Shown: positions 50,741 to 60,594 of the stretch, in pieces
Numbering within the stretch: the stretch's first letter is position 1
Layout: each line of letters starts with the position of its first letter
From: Streptomyces lasiicapitis
GTDB lineage: Bacteria; Actinomycetota; Actinomycetes; Streptomycetales; Streptomycetaceae
DNA: 64,000 nucleotides
Reading direction: 5' to 3'
Assembly: GCF_014646335.1 (NCBI RefSeq)
Contig: NZ_BMNG01000014.1
Span: forward strand, 62,001-126,000
Notes under the pieces: generated by a model
Databases searched by the model: none
Seen by the model: the letters and a program-made list of their open reading frames with translations, nothing else
What the model was told of the DNA's origin: nothing
Program-made: the position numbers and the translations under genes

Positions 50741-51594
50741 CCACCAGTTCTCCCGAGGGCGTCGGCCTGGGCATGCCCCAACTGCCCCCGCCGGACTACC
50801 CGGACGACGTCCGCGCCCGCCTCGAGGCCGACGCGCGCGAGGTCATCGCCCGCTACCCCGACTCCCGCTCGGCGCTCCTGCCGCTGCTGCACCTGGTGCA
50901 GTCGGAGGAGGGCCATGTGACGCGCACCGGCATGCGCTTCTGCGCGGACGTGCTGGCGCTGACCACCGCGGAGGTGACGGCGGTCGCGACCTTCTACTCC
51001 ATGTACCGCCGCAAGCCCTCCGGCGACTACCAGGTCGGCGTCTGCACCAACACCCTGTGCGCGGTCATGGGCGGCGACGCCATCTTCGAGGCCCTCCAGG
51101 AGCACCTGGGCGTCGGCAACGGCGAGACCACCGACGACGGCAAGGTGACGCTCGAGCACATCGAGTGCAACGCCGCCTGCGACTTCGCGCCCGTGGTGAT
51201 GGTCAACTGGGAGTTCTTCGACAACCAGACCCCGGGCAGCGCCAAGCGCCTCGTCGACGACCTGCGCTCCGGCGCCCCGGTCGAGCCGACCCGCGGCGCC
51301 CCGCTGTGCACCTTCAAGGAGACGGCGCGGATCCTGGCCGGCTTCCCGGACGAGCGCCCCGGCGCCGTCGACGCGACCGGCGGCGCGGGCCCCGCCTCGC
51401 TGATCGGACTGCGCCTGGCCAAGGGCGAGGCGCCCCCCGCGCGCGTGGTCCACCCGCGTGCGGGCGGACCGGAGGGCACCCAGCCGCACGACCCGTCTCC
51501 CAGTGAGCACCTCAGCTCGCACGACGCGCCGCAGAAGACCTCGGCCTCCGACCCGGCCCACCCGGCCGGACCGACTGCCGAGGAGGGGGAGTGA
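50737..51594 (+). CDS. nuoE: NADH-quinone oxidoreductase subunit E
   Basis: A 285-residue thioredoxin-like subunit of the NADH-input module. 2Fe-2S ligands are in VCTNTLCAVMGG and ECNAACDFAP. Its C-terminal ~80 residues, rich in Pro/Ala/His, extend beyond the ~165-residue E. coli form. GTG start overlapping nuoD. Confidence 0.95.
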
Positions 51595-52964
51595 TGACGT
51601 TGGCCGCCGAGATCGACAACGAGACCAGCCCGGAGAAGCTGCTGGCGCCGGTGCTTTCGGCCTTCTGGGACGAGGACAAGTCCTGGACGCTGGAGACCTA
51701 TCGCCGTCACGACGGCTACGAGGGGCTGCGCAAGGCCCTCGCCATGGCGCCGGACGACCTGATCGCCTATGTGAAGGACTCGGGCCTGCGCGGCCGCGGC
51801 GGCGCGGGCTTCCCCACCGGAATGAAGTGGCAGTTCATTCCGCAGGGCGACGGCAAACCGCACTATCTAGTTGTCAACGCCGACGAGTCGGAGCCAGGGA
51901 CGTGCAAGGACATCCCGCTCCTCTTCGCGAACCCGCACAGCCTCATCGAGGGCATCGTGATCGCCTGTTACGCGATCCGGTCTTCGCATGCGTTCATCTA
52001 TTTGCGTGGTGAAGTCGTCCCCGTGCTGCGGCGGTTGCACGAGGCCGTGCGTGAGGCCTACGCGGCGGGCTATCTGGGCAAGAACGTGCTGGGCAGCGGA
52101 CTCGACCTCGAACTCACCGTGCACGCGGGCGCGGGCGCGTACATCTGCGGTGAAGAGACCGCACTGCTCGACTCGTTGGAAGGCCGTCGTGGCCAGCCGC
52201 GACTCCGTCCCCCTTTCCCCGCGGTCGCGGGCCTCTACGCATGCCCCACTGTTGTCAATAACGTCGAGTCCATCGCGTCGGTTCCCGCGATCCTGCATCG
52301 CGGAAAAGACTGGTTCAAGTCGATGGGCAGCGAGAAGTCGCCCGGCTTCACGCTCTATTCGCTCAGCGGGCACGTCACCTCGCCCGGCCAGTACGAGGCG
52401 CCGCTCGGCATCACGCTGCGCCAGCTCCTCGACATGAGCGGCGGCATGCGGGCCGGCCACCGCCTCAAGTTCTGGACGCCCGGCGGCTCTTCGACGCCCA
52501 TGTTCACCGACGAGCACCTCGACGTGCCGCTCGACTACGAGGGCGTGGGCGCCGCGGGATCCATGCTCGGCACCAAGGCCCTGCAGTGCTTCGACGAGAC
52601 GACCTGCGTGGTGCGGGCCGTGACGCGCTGGACCGAGTTCTACGCCCACGAGTCCTGCGGCAAGTGCACGCCCTGCCGCGAAGGGACGTACTGGCTCGTG
52701 CAGTTGCTGCGCGACATCGAGGCCGGCAAGGGCGTCATGTCCGACCTCGACAAGCTGAACGACATCGCCGACAACATCAACGGCAAGTCCTTCTGCGCCC
52801 TCGGCGACGGCGCCGCCTCGCCGATCTTCTCCTCGCTGCAGTACTTCCGCGAGGAGTACGAGCAGCACATCACCGGCAGGGGCTGCCCCTTCGACCCCGC
52901 CAAGTCGACGCTCTGGTCCGACCGGGGCGGCCGGTCCGACACGTACACGGAGGTGAACGCATGA
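51594..52964 (+). CDS. nuoF: NADH-quinone oxidoreductase subunit F (NADH/FMN site)
   Basis: A 456-residue flavoprotein. GLRGRGGAGFPTGMKW and VNADESEPGTCKD form the FMN/NADH site. ESCGKCTPCREG with a later Cys (NGKSFCALGDGA) holds cluster N3. The ATG at 51594 overlaps the nuoE stop by one base; a GTG one codon earlier is also possible. RBS AGGAGGGGG. Confidence 0.96.
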   Translation: MTLAAEIDNETSPEKLLAPVLSAFWDEDKSWTLETYRRHDGYEGLRKALAMAPDDLIAYVKDSGLRGRGGAGFPTGMKWQFIPQGDGKPHYLVVNADESEPGTCKDIPLLFANPHSLIEGIVIACYAIRSSHAFIYLRGEVVPVLRRLHEAVREAYAAGYLGKNVLGSGLDLELTVHAGAGAYICGEETALLDSLEGRRGQPRLRPPFPAVAGLYACPTVVNNVESIASVPAILHRGKDWFKSMGSEKSPGFTLYSLSGHVTSPGQYEAPLGITLRQLLDMSGGMRAGHRLKFWTPGGSSTPMFTDEHLDVPLDYEGVGAAGSMLGTKALQCFDETTCVVRAVTRWTEFYAHESCGKCTPCREGTYWLVQLLRDIEAGKGVMSDLDKLNDIADNINGKSFCALGDGAASPIFSSLQYFREEYEQHITGRGCPFDPAKSTLWSDRGGRSDTYTEVNA

Positions 52965-55474
52965 CAGTGACGACTAATAGCGCTCCCTCCGGAGGCGGCG
53001 AAGCGGCGGTACCGCCGGAGGACCTGGTCTCGCTGACGATCGACGGCGTCGAGATCAGTGTCCCCAAGGGCACACTGGTGATCCGCGCCGCCGAACTCCT
53101 CGGCATCGAGATCCCGCGCTTCTGCGACCACCCGCTGCTCGACCCGGCGGGCGCCTGCCGGCAGTGCATCGTCGAGGTCGAGGGCCAGCGCAAGCCGATG
53201 GCCTCCTGCACCATCACCTGCACCGACGGCATGGTCGTGAAGTCGCAGCTGTCGTCGCCGGTCGCGGAGAAGGCGCAGCGCGGTGTGATGGAGCTGCTGC
53301 TCATCAACCACCCCCTTGACTGCCCGGTCTGCGACAAGGGCGGCGAGTGCCCGCTGCAGAACCAGGCGATGCAGGTCGGCGATGCGGACTCCCGCTTCGA
53401 GGGCAAGAAGCGCACGTTCGAGAAGCCCGTGCCGATCTCCACGCAGGTCCTGCTCGACCGCGAGCGGTGCGTGCTGTGCGCGCGCTGCACCCGCTTCTCC
53501 AACCAGATCGCGGGCGACCCGATGATCGAGCTCCTGGAGCGCGGCGCGCTCCAGCAGGTCGGCACCGGCGACGGCGACCCCTTCGAGTCGTACTTCTCCG
53601 GGAACACCATCCAGATCTGCCCGGTGGGCGCGCTCACGTCGGCGGCGTACCGCTTCCGGTCGCGCCCCTTCGACCTGGTGTCGTCGCCTTCGGTGTGCGA
53701 GCACTGCGCGGGCGGCTGCGCGACGCGTACGGACCACCGGCGCGGGAAGGTCATGCGGCGGCTCGCGCAGGACGACCCCGAGGTCAACGAGGAGTGGATC
53801 TGCGACAAGGGGCGCTTCGGCTTCCGGTACGCGCAGCGGCCGGACCGTCTGACGACGCCCCTGGTGCGTGACGCCGACTCCGGAGAGCTCCAACCGGCTT
53901 CCTGGCCCGAGGCGTTGGAGGCGGCGGCCAAGGGGCTCGCGGCCGCGCGCGGGCGTGCCGGGGTGCTGACCGGAGGGCGGCTCACCCTGGAGGACGCCTA
54001 CGCGTACAGCAAGTACGCGCGCGTGGCTCTCGACACGAACGACATCGACTTCCGCGCGCGGGTGCACTCCAGCGAGGAGGCCGACTTCCTCGCGGCACGC
54101 GTCGCCGGGCGCGGCAGGGACCTCGACGGCGGCGGCGTCACGTACACCGCACTGGAGAAGGCGCCCGCCGTCCTGCTCGTCGGCCTGGAGGCCGAGGAGG
54201 AGGCGCCCGGCGTCTTCCTGCGGCTGCGCAAGGCCTGGCGCAAGCACGGGCAGCGCACCTACGCGCTCGCCACGTACGCGACCCGCGGCCTGGAGAAGGC
54301 CGGTGGCACGCTGCTGCCCGCCGCGCCCGGCACCGAGACCGAGTGGCTGGACGCGCTCGCGGCCGGTGTCGGCCTGGACGAGGACGGCGCCAAGGCCGCC
54401 GAGTCGCTGCGCTCCGAAGGCGCCGTGATCGCCGTCGGGGAGCGGCTCGCGGCCGTGCCCGGCGCCCTCACCGCTGTCGTACGGACCGCTTCGGCGACCG
54501 GCGCGCACCTGGTGTGGATCCCACGCCGCGCGGGCGAACGCGCGGCGATCGAGGCCGGCGCGGTGCCGTCGCTGCTTCCGGGCGGCCGCCCGGCCACCGA
54601 CCCGCGCGCGCGGGACGAGGTCGCCGGTGTCTGGGGCGTCGCCGAACTCCCGCACCGCTACGGCCGCGACACCGGCCAGATCGTCGAGGCCGCCGCGACC
54701 GGCGAACTGCGCGCGCTGCTCGTGGCGGGCGTGGAGGTCGCCGACCTGCCCGACCCGGCACGCGCGCGTGAGGCACTCGACGAGGTCGGCTTCCTGGTCA
54801 GCCTGGAGCTGCGGCCGAGCGAGGTGACGGAACGCGCCGACGTGGTCCTTCCCGTGGCCGCCGTCGCCGAGAAGCCGGGCACCTTCCTCAACTGGGAAGG
54901 AAGGGCCCGGCTTTTCGAAGCCGCGCTCAAGCCGGACCACATGACCCGCCGCCTGGCCCCGACCGACGCGCGCGTCCTGCACATGCTGGCCGACGCGGGC
55001 GACGTCCACCTGGGCCTGCCCGACCTGCTGACCGTCCGGCGCGAGCTGGACCGGCTCGGCGGCTGGGACGGGCCGCACGCCACGGAGCCCCTGGAGACGG
55101 CCGTGCAGCCGCCCCGGCCCGCTGCCGGGGAGGCCGTTCTCGCGGGCCACCGGCTGCTGCTCGACCAGGGCCGCCTCCAGGAGGGCGACGACGCGCTCGC
55201 CGGGACCCGGCACCCGGCGGTGGCCCGGCTCTCGGCCGCCACGGCGGCCGAGGCGGGCGTCAAGGACGGCGACACGCTCGCCGTCACCGGCTCCGGGGGC
55301 GTGACCACGCTGCCGCTGCAGGTCACCGAGATGCCCGACCGCGTGGTCTGGCTGCCGCTCAACTCGACCGGGGGAGGCGTCACTTCGGACACCGGCGCCC
55401 GGCCCGGCGCACTCGTCCGGATCGGCCCGGCCACCCTGCCGGAGCCCGCCGGGGCCACGGAGGTGACGTCGTGA
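52961..55474 (+). CDS. nuoG: NADH-quinone oxidoreductase subunit G
   Basis: An 837-residue iron-sulfur subunit. The 2Fe-2S domain comes first (FCDHPLLDPAGACRQC), then the DCPVCDKGGECPLQ and CVLCARCTRF cluster ligands. CEHCAGGC with WICDKGRF gives the extra N7-type site found in some bacteria, before a degenerate molybdopterin-oxidoreductase-like domain. The ATG overlaps nuoF by four bases. Confidence 0.95.
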   Translation: MTVTTNSAPSGGGEAAVPPEDLVSLTIDGVEISVPKGTLVIRAAELLGIEIPRFCDHPLLDPAGACRQCIVEVEGQRKPMASCTITCTDGMVVKSQLSSPVAEKAQRGVMELLLINHPLDCPVCDKGGECPLQNQAMQVGDADSRFEGKKRTFEKPVPISTQVLLDRERCVLCARCTRFSNQIAGDPMIELLERGALQQVGTGDGDPFESYFSGNTIQICPVGALTSAAYRFRSRPFDLVSSPSVCEHCAGGCATRTDHRRGKVMRRLAQDDPEVNEEWICDKGRFGFRYAQRPDRLTTPLVRDADSGELQPASWPEALEAAAKGLAAARGRAGVLTGGRLTLEDAYAYSKYARVALDTNDIDFRARVHSSEEADFLAARVAGRGRDLDGGGVTYTALEKAPAVLLVGLEAEEEAPGVFLRLRKAWRKHGQRTYALATYATRGLEKAGGTLLPAAPGTETEWLDALAAGVGLDEDGAKAAESLRSEGAVIAVGERLAAVPGALTAVVRTASATGAHLVWIPRRAGERAAIEAGAVPSLLPGGRPATDPRARDEVAGVWGVAELPHRYGRDTGQIVEAAATGELRALLVAGVEVADLPDPARAREALDEVGFLVSLELRPSEVTERADVVLPVAAVAEKPGTFLNWEGRARLFEAALKPDHMTRRLAPTDARVLHMLADAGDVHLGLPDLLTVRRELDRLGGWDGPHATEPLETAVQPPRPAAGEAVLAGHRLLLDQGRLQEGDDALAGTRHPAVARLSAATAAEAGVKDGDTLAVTGSGGVTTLPLQVTEMPDRVVWLPLNSTGGGVTSDTGARPGALVRIGPATLPEPAGATEVTS

Positions 55475-56862
55475 TGCTTCACGCAGCGCACACCGCGCAC
55501 GCAGCGGTGCCCCTGGCGGCCGAGGACCTGTCGATGTTCGGCCGGGACCCCTGGTGGCTGGTCGGCCTCAAGGCCGTCTTCTGCTTCGCGTTCCTGATGG
55601 TGACCGTGCTGTTCTCCATCGTGTGGGAGCGCAAGGTCGTCGCCTGGATGCAGCTGCGCATCGGCCCGAACCGGCACGGCCCCTGGGGCATGCTCCAGTC
55701 CCTCGCGGACGGCATCAAGCTGATGCTCAAGGAGGACGTGGTCGTCAAGCGCGCGGACAAGGTGGTCTACATCCTCGCGCCGATCATCGCGGCCATCCCC
55801 GCCTTCATGGCGATCGCGGTGATCCCCTTCGGGCCCGCGGGCAACGAAGTCTCGATCTTCGGGCACCGCACCACGATGCAGCTCACCGACCTGCCGATCG
55901 CGATGCTCTACATCCTCGCGGTCGCCTCGGTCGGCATCTACGGGATCGTGCTCGCGGGCTGGAGCTCCGGCTCGACGTACCCGCTGCTCGGCGGTCTGCG
56001 CTCGTGCGCGCAGATGATCTCGTACGAGATCGCGATGGGCGCCGCGTTCGCCTCGGTCTTCCTGTACTCCGGATCGATGTCGACGTCACGCATCGTCGAG
56101 GCACAGGAGGGCCGCTGGTACGTCGTACTGCTTCCGGTGTCGTTCCTGATCTACATCGTCACGATGATCGGCGAGACCAACCGCGCGCCGTTCGACATGC
56201 CGGAGTCCGAGGGCGACCTCGTCGGCGGCTTCAACACCGAGTACTCGTCCATCAAGTTCGCGATCTTCATGCTCGCCGAGTACATCAACATGATCACCGT
56301 CTCGGCGGTGTCCGTGACGCTCTTCCTGGGCGGCTGGCGGGCTCCCTGGCCCATCAGCACCTTCTGGGAGGGCGCGAACCACGGCTGGTGGCCGATGGCC
56401 TGGTTCGTGCTCAAGGTGCAGTTGCTGCTGTTCTTCTTCATCTGGCTGCGCGGCACGCTGCCCCGCGTCCGTTACGACCAGCTGATGAAGCTGGGCTGGA
56501 AGGTCCTCATCCCCGTCTCGGTGGTCTGGCTGATGCTCGTCGCCACCGTCCGCGCGCTGCGCAACGAGGACTACGACTTCAGTGAGATCGCGCTCTACGT
56601 AGGCGGCGGAGTACTCGCCCTGTTGTTGCTCTCCGTACTCGTGGACATCTTCCGCGACAAGCGTGAGAAGCAGGAGACGGCGGCTTCCCCGCCCGCGGAA
56701 TCCGCCGCCTTCGACCCGATGGCCGGTGGATTCCCGGTGCCTCCGCTGCCCGGACAGAGCCTGCCGCCGGTGCCGCGCCGACGCCCGCGCCACGAGCGGG
56801 AGTTGATTGTCAGTGGTGGGCCCGATACTCAAAGTGACGGAAAGGAGGCGTCCGATGGCTGA
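55474..56862 (+). CDS. nuoH: NADH-quinone oxidoreductase subunit H
   Basis: A 462-residue membrane subunit at the quinone-chamber entrance. Motifs are WERKVVAWMQLRIGPNRHGPWG, GETNRAPFDMPESEGDLVGGFNTEYS and RGTLPRVRYDQLM. The cytoplasmic C-terminal tail (~60 residues, Pro/Arg-rich) exceeds the E. coli form. The ATG overlaps the nuoG stop; GTG at 55471 is an alternative. It overlaps nuoI by 8 bp. Confidence 0.95.
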   Translation: MLHAAHTAHAAVPLAAEDLSMFGRDPWWLVGLKAVFCFAFLMVTVLFSIVWERKVVAWMQLRIGPNRHGPWGMLQSLADGIKLMLKEDVVVKRADKVVYILAPIIAAIPAFMAIAVIPFGPAGNEVSIFGHRTTMQLTDLPIAMLYILAVASVGIYGIVLAGWSSGSTYPLLGGLRSCAQMISYEIAMGAAFASVFLYSGSMSTSRIVEAQEGRWYVVLLPVSFLIYIVTMIGETNRAPFDMPESEGDLVGGFNTEYSSIKFAIFMLAEYINMITVSAVSVTLFLGGWRAPWPISTFWEGANHGWWPMAWFVLKVQLLLFFFIWLRGTLPRVRYDQLMKLGWKVLIPVSVVWLMLVATVRALRNEDYDFSEIALYVGGGVLALLLLSVLVDIFRDKREKQETAASPPAESAAFDPMAGGFPVPPLPGQSLPPVPRRRPRHERELIVSGGPDTQSDGKEASDG

Positions 56863-57523
56863 GCAGTCGAACATGCCGGACCGGCCGAAGCGCTCGCAGC
56901 TGCCCGAGCAGCAGCAGGCGGCCGACCCGCAGCAGTCGAACCAGTCCAACCAGGGGTTCCAGAACCCCGTCGCGGGCTTCGGCGTGACCTTCAAGGCCAT
57001 GTTCAAGAAGCGGCTGACCGAGCAGTATCCGGAGCAGCAGAAGACCACCGCTCCCCGGTTCCACGGCCGGCACCAGCTCAACCGCCATCCGGACGGCCTG
57101 GAGAAGTGCATCGGCTGCGAGCTGTGCGCCTGGGCCTGTCCCGCGGACGCCATCTACGTGGAGGGCGCGGACAACACCGAAGAGGAGCGCTACTCCCCGG
57201 GCGAGCGGTACGGCCGCGTCTACCAGATCAACTACGCCCGCTGCATCCTGTGCGGTCTGTGCATCGAGGCGTGCCCCACGCGCGCGTTGACGATGACGAA
57301 CGAGTTCGAGCTGGCCGACAGCAGCCGCGAGAACCTCATCTACACCAAGGAACAGCTCCTCGCCGGCCTCGAAGAGGGCATGGTCGAATCGCCGCACGCG
57401 ATCTTCCCCGGCATGGACGAGGGGGACTACTACCGCGGGCTCGTCACGGAGGCCGCGTCGGGCACGGTGCCCCAAGTGGCCGTCTCCAAAGGCGAGAAGC
57501 CCGTCTCCGGGGAGGGTGCATGA
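56855..57523 (+). CDS. nuoI: NADH-quinone oxidoreductase subunit I
   Basis: A 222-residue ferredoxin-like subunit with two 4Fe-4S motifs: CIGCELCAWACP and CILCGLCIEACP. It has a Gln/Asn-rich N-terminal extension of about 40 residues. The site AAAGGAGG lies before the ATG. Start overlaps nuoH, stop overlaps nuoJ. Confidence 0.96.
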   Translation: MAEQSNMPDRPKRSQLPEQQQAADPQQSNQSNQGFQNPVAGFGVTFKAMFKKRLTEQYPEQQKTTAPRFHGRHQLNRHPDGLEKCIGCELCAWACPADAIYVEGADNTEEERYSPGERYGRVYQINYARCILCGLCIEACPTRALTMTNEFELADSSRENLIYTKEQLLAGLEEGMVESPHAIFPGMDEGDYYRGLVTEAASGTVPQVAVSKGEKPVSGEGA

Positions 57524-58383
57524 CCGGCCTCGCCGCCTACACCACCTCCACCGGTGAGGCCTTCCAGTTCTGGGTGCTCGGCACGGTCGCCGTGATCGGC
57601 GCGCTGTGCACGATCCTCATGCGCAAGGCGGTGCACAGCGCGCTCTGCCTGGCCGGGACCATGATCATCCTTGCGGTGTTCTACCTGGCCAACGGCGCGT
57701 ACTTCCTGGGCATCGTCCAGATCGTGGTCTACACGGGCGCGATCATGATGCTGTTCCTCTTCGTGGTCATGCTCGTCGGCGTCACCGCCGCCGACTCCCT
57801 GACGGAGACCATCAAGGGCCAGCGCTGGCTGGCCGCCCTGTGCGGATTCGGCTTCGCGATCCTGCTGTTCGCGGGCATCGGCAACGCCTCCGTGAAGGAC
57901 TTCAACGGCCTGGCCAAGGCCAACGAGGGCGGCAACGTGGAGGGCCTCGCGTCCCTCATCTTCACGAAGTACGTCTTCGCCTTCGAGATCACCGGCGCCC
58001 TGCTGATCACCGCGACGGTGGGCGCGATGGTGCTCACCCACCGCGAGCGCACGGAGCGCGCCAAGACCCAGCGCGAGCGCTCCGAGGAGCGCGTGCGTGG
58101 AAAGCACCTGCCGCCGCTGCCGGCCCCGGGTGTGTACGCCCGGCACAACGCGGTGGACATCGCGGGCCTGCTCCCGGACGGCACGCCTTCGGAGCTCACG
58201 GTCAACAAGACGCTGCGCGAGCGCGGCCAGATCCGTGACGTCTCCACCGAGGCGCTGAACGACCTGCGGGCCCTGGAGCAGCGCGCCGCGGACCGCCTGG
58301 AGCGGCCCGACCCGCACCGCAAGGGCGGCGGCCGCAACGGCGACGGCGATCGTGCCGAGGAGACCGAGGAGGCGTCGAAGTGA
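57520..58383 (+). CDS. nuoJ: NADH-quinone oxidoreductase subunit J
   Basis: A 287-residue membrane subunit. Five helices include the conserved QIVVYTGAIMMLFLFVVML, the helix that can form a pi-bulge. A charged tail of ~115 residues (from LTHRERTERAK) follows, longer than in E. coli NuoJ (184 aa). ATG overlaps nuoI. Confidence 0.95.
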   Translation: MTGLAAYTTSTGEAFQFWVLGTVAVIGALCTILMRKAVHSALCLAGTMIILAVFYLANGAYFLGIVQIVVYTGAIMMLFLFVVMLVGVTAADSLTETIKGQRWLAALCGFGFAILLFAGIGNASVKDFNGLAKANEGGNVEGLASLIFTKYVFAFEITGALLITATVGAMVLTHRERTERAKTQRERSEERVRGKHLPPLPAPGVYARHNAVDIAGLLPDGTPSELTVNKTLRERGQIRDVSTEALNDLRALEQRAADRLERPDPHRKGGGRNGDGDRAEETEEASK

Positions 58384-58679
58384 ATCCGGTCAACTACCTG
58401 TATCTGGCGGCGCTGCTGTTCACCATCGGCGCCACCGGCGTGCTGATCCGGCGGAACGTGATCGTTGTCTTCATGTGCATCGAGCTGATGCTGAACGCCT
58501 GCAACCTCGCGTTCGTCGCCTTCTCCCGGCTGCACGGCAACCTGGACGGCCAGATCATCGCCTTCTTCACGATGGTCGTCGCCGCCGCCGAAGTCGTGGT
58601 CGGGCTCGCGATCATCGTGTCGCTGTTCCGCTCCCGCCACTCGGCCTCGGTCGACGACGCCAGCCTGATGAAGCTGTAA
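58380..58679 (+). CDS. nuoK: NADH-quinone oxidoreductase subunit K
   Basis: A 99-residue three-helix subunit. CIELMLNACNLAFVAFS carries the conserved membrane Glu used in proton transfer, and TMVVAAAEVVVGLAI the second. GTG start overlapping nuoJ by four bases. Confidence 0.96.
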   Translation: MNPVNYLYLAALLFTIGATGVLIRRNVIVVFMCIELMLNACNLAFVAFSRLHGNLDGQIIAFFTMVVAAAEVVVGLAIIVSLFRSRHSASVDDASLMKL

Positions 58680-58693
58680 GGGGTCGCTGAATC

Positions 58694-60589
58694 GTGGAGA
58701 ACTTGATTGCGCTGCTGGTAGCGGCGCCTCTGCTCGGAGCGGCCGTACTGCTGTGCGGCGGGCGCCGGTTGGACCGCGTGGGCCACTGGCTCGGCACGCT
58801 GCTCTCGGCCGCCTCCTTCGTGATCGGCCTGGCGCTCTTCACCGACATGCTCGGCAAGGGCGCCGAGGAGCGGTCCCTGCACCAGCATCTGTTCAGCTGG
58901 ATCCCCGTGGAGGGCTTCAAGGCGGACGTCGCCTTCCAGCTCGACCAGCTGTCGATGACGTTCGTCCTGCTGATCTCCGGTGTGGGCACGCTGATCCACC
59001 TGTACTCGATCGGGTACATGGAGCACGACGAGCGCCGCCGCCGCTTCTTCGGCTATCTGAACCTGTTCCTCGCGGCGATGCTCCTGCTGGTCCTCGCCGA
59101 CAACTACCTGCTCCTGTACGTCGGCTGGGAGGGCGTCGGCCTCGCCTCGTACCTCCTGATCGGCTTCTGGCAGCACAAGCCCAGCGCGGCCACCGCGGCC
59201 AAGAAGGCCTTCCTGGTCAACCGCGTCGGCGACATGGGCCTCTCGATCGCCATCATGCTGATGTTCACCACCTTCGGGACGTTCGCCTTCGGGCCCGTCC
59301 TGGAGGCCACCGGTGAGACCAGCGAGGGCAAGCTGACGGCGATCGGCCTGATGCTGCTGCTCGCGGCCTGCGGCAAGTCCGCCCAGGTGCCGCTGCAGTC
59401 CTGGCTCGGGGACGCGATGGAGGGCCCGACCCCGGTCTCGGCCCTCATCCACGCGGCGACGATGGTGACCGCCGGCGTGTACTTGATCGTCCGCTCCGGG
59501 GCGATCTTCAACGGCGCCCCGGACGCGCAGCTGGCCGTCACCGTGGTGGGCGCCGTGACGCTCCTCTTCGGTGCGATCGTCGGTTGCGCGAAGGACGACA
59601 TCAAGAAGGCCCTGGCGGGGTCGACGATGTCCCAGATCGGCTACATGATCCTGGCCGCGGGCCTCGGCCCCATCGGCTACGTCTTCGCGATCATGCACCT
59701 GGTGACGCACGGCTTCTTCAAGGCCGGGCTCTTCCTCGGCGCCGGTTCGGTCATGCACGGCATGAACGACGAGGTGGACATGCGGAAGTACGGGGGCCTG
59801 CGGAAGTACATGCCGGTGACCTTCGTGACCTTCGGTCTCGGCTATCTCGCCATCATCGGCTTCCCGGGTCTGTCCGGCTTCTTCTCCAAGGACAAGATCA
59901 TCGAGGCGGCGTTCGCCAAGGGCGGCACGGAGGGCTGGATCCTCGGCTCGGTGGCACTGCTCGGCGCGGCCATCACGGCGTACTACATGACGCGCGTGAT
60001 GCTGTTGACCTTCTTCGGAGAGAAGCGCTGGCAGCCGGACGCTCAGGGCGAACTGCCGCATCCGCACGAGTCGCCCAAGTCCATGACGATCCCGATGATC
60101 CTGCTCGCCGTCGGATCGGTGTTCGCGGGTGGCTTCTTCAGCATCGGCGACCGCTTCATGCACTGGCTGGAGCCGGTCACGCACCACGACCACGGCGACT
60201 CCCCGCTCAGCGCCGCCACGGTCACGGGCGCCACCATGGTGGTCCTGGTCATCGGCGTGAGCCTGGCCTGGGTCCAGTACGGCCGCAGGCCGGTCCCGGT
60301 CGTCGCCCCGCGCGGCTCGCTGCTCACCCGCGCGGCCCGCCGCGACCTGCTCCAGGACGACTTCAACCACGTGGTCCTGGTGCGCGGCGGCGAGCACCTC
60401 ACGCGCTCCCTGGTGTACGTCGACCACACCCTGGTCGACGGCGTCGTCAACGGCACGGCGGCCTCGGTCGGCGGGCTCTCCGGGCGGCTGCGCAAGCTGC
60501 AGAACGGTTACGCACGCAGTTACGCGGTCTCGATGTTCGGCGGCGCGGCGGTCCTCATCGTCGCGACGCTGCTGATGAGGGCGGTCTGA
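58694..60589 (+). CDS. nuoL: NADH-quinone oxidoreductase subunit L (antiporter-like)
   Basis: A 631-residue antiporter-like proton channel. Motifs are GWEGVGLASYLLIGFW, KSAQVPLQSWLGDAMEGPTPVSALIHAATMVTAGVYL and HGFFKAGLFLGAGSVMHGM, with the channel Lys/Glu/His residues present. The long C-terminal lateral helix region is present. GTG start 14 bp after nuoK. Confidence 0.97.
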   Translation: MENLIALLVAAPLLGAAVLLCGGRRLDRVGHWLGTLLSAASFVIGLALFTDMLGKGAEERSLHQHLFSWIPVEGFKADVAFQLDQLSMTFVLLISGVGTLIHLYSIGYMEHDERRRRFFGYLNLFLAAMLLLVLADNYLLLYVGWEGVGLASYLLIGFWQHKPSAATAAKKAFLVNRVGDMGLSIAIMLMFTTFGTFAFGPVLEATGETSEGKLTAIGLMLLLAACGKSAQVPLQSWLGDAMEGPTPVSALIHAATMVTAGVYLIVRSGAIFNGAPDAQLAVTVVGAVTLLFGAIVGCAKDDIKKALAGSTMSQIGYMILAAGLGPIGYVFAIMHLVTHGFFKAGLFLGAGSVMHGMNDEVDMRKYGGLRKYMPVTFVTFGLGYLAIIGFPGLSGFFSKDKIIEAAFAKGGTEGWILGSVALLGAAITAYYMTRVMLLTFFGEKRWQPDAQGELPHPHESPKSMTIPMILLAVGSVFAGGFFSIGDRFMHWLEPVTHHDHGDSPLSAATVTGATMVVLVIGVSLAWVQYGRRPVPVVAPRGSLLTRAARRDLLQDDFNHVVLVRGGEHLTRSLVYVDHTLVDGVVNGTAASVGGLSGRLRKLQNGYARSYAVSMFGGAAVLIVATLLMRAV

Positions 60590-60594
60590 TACCG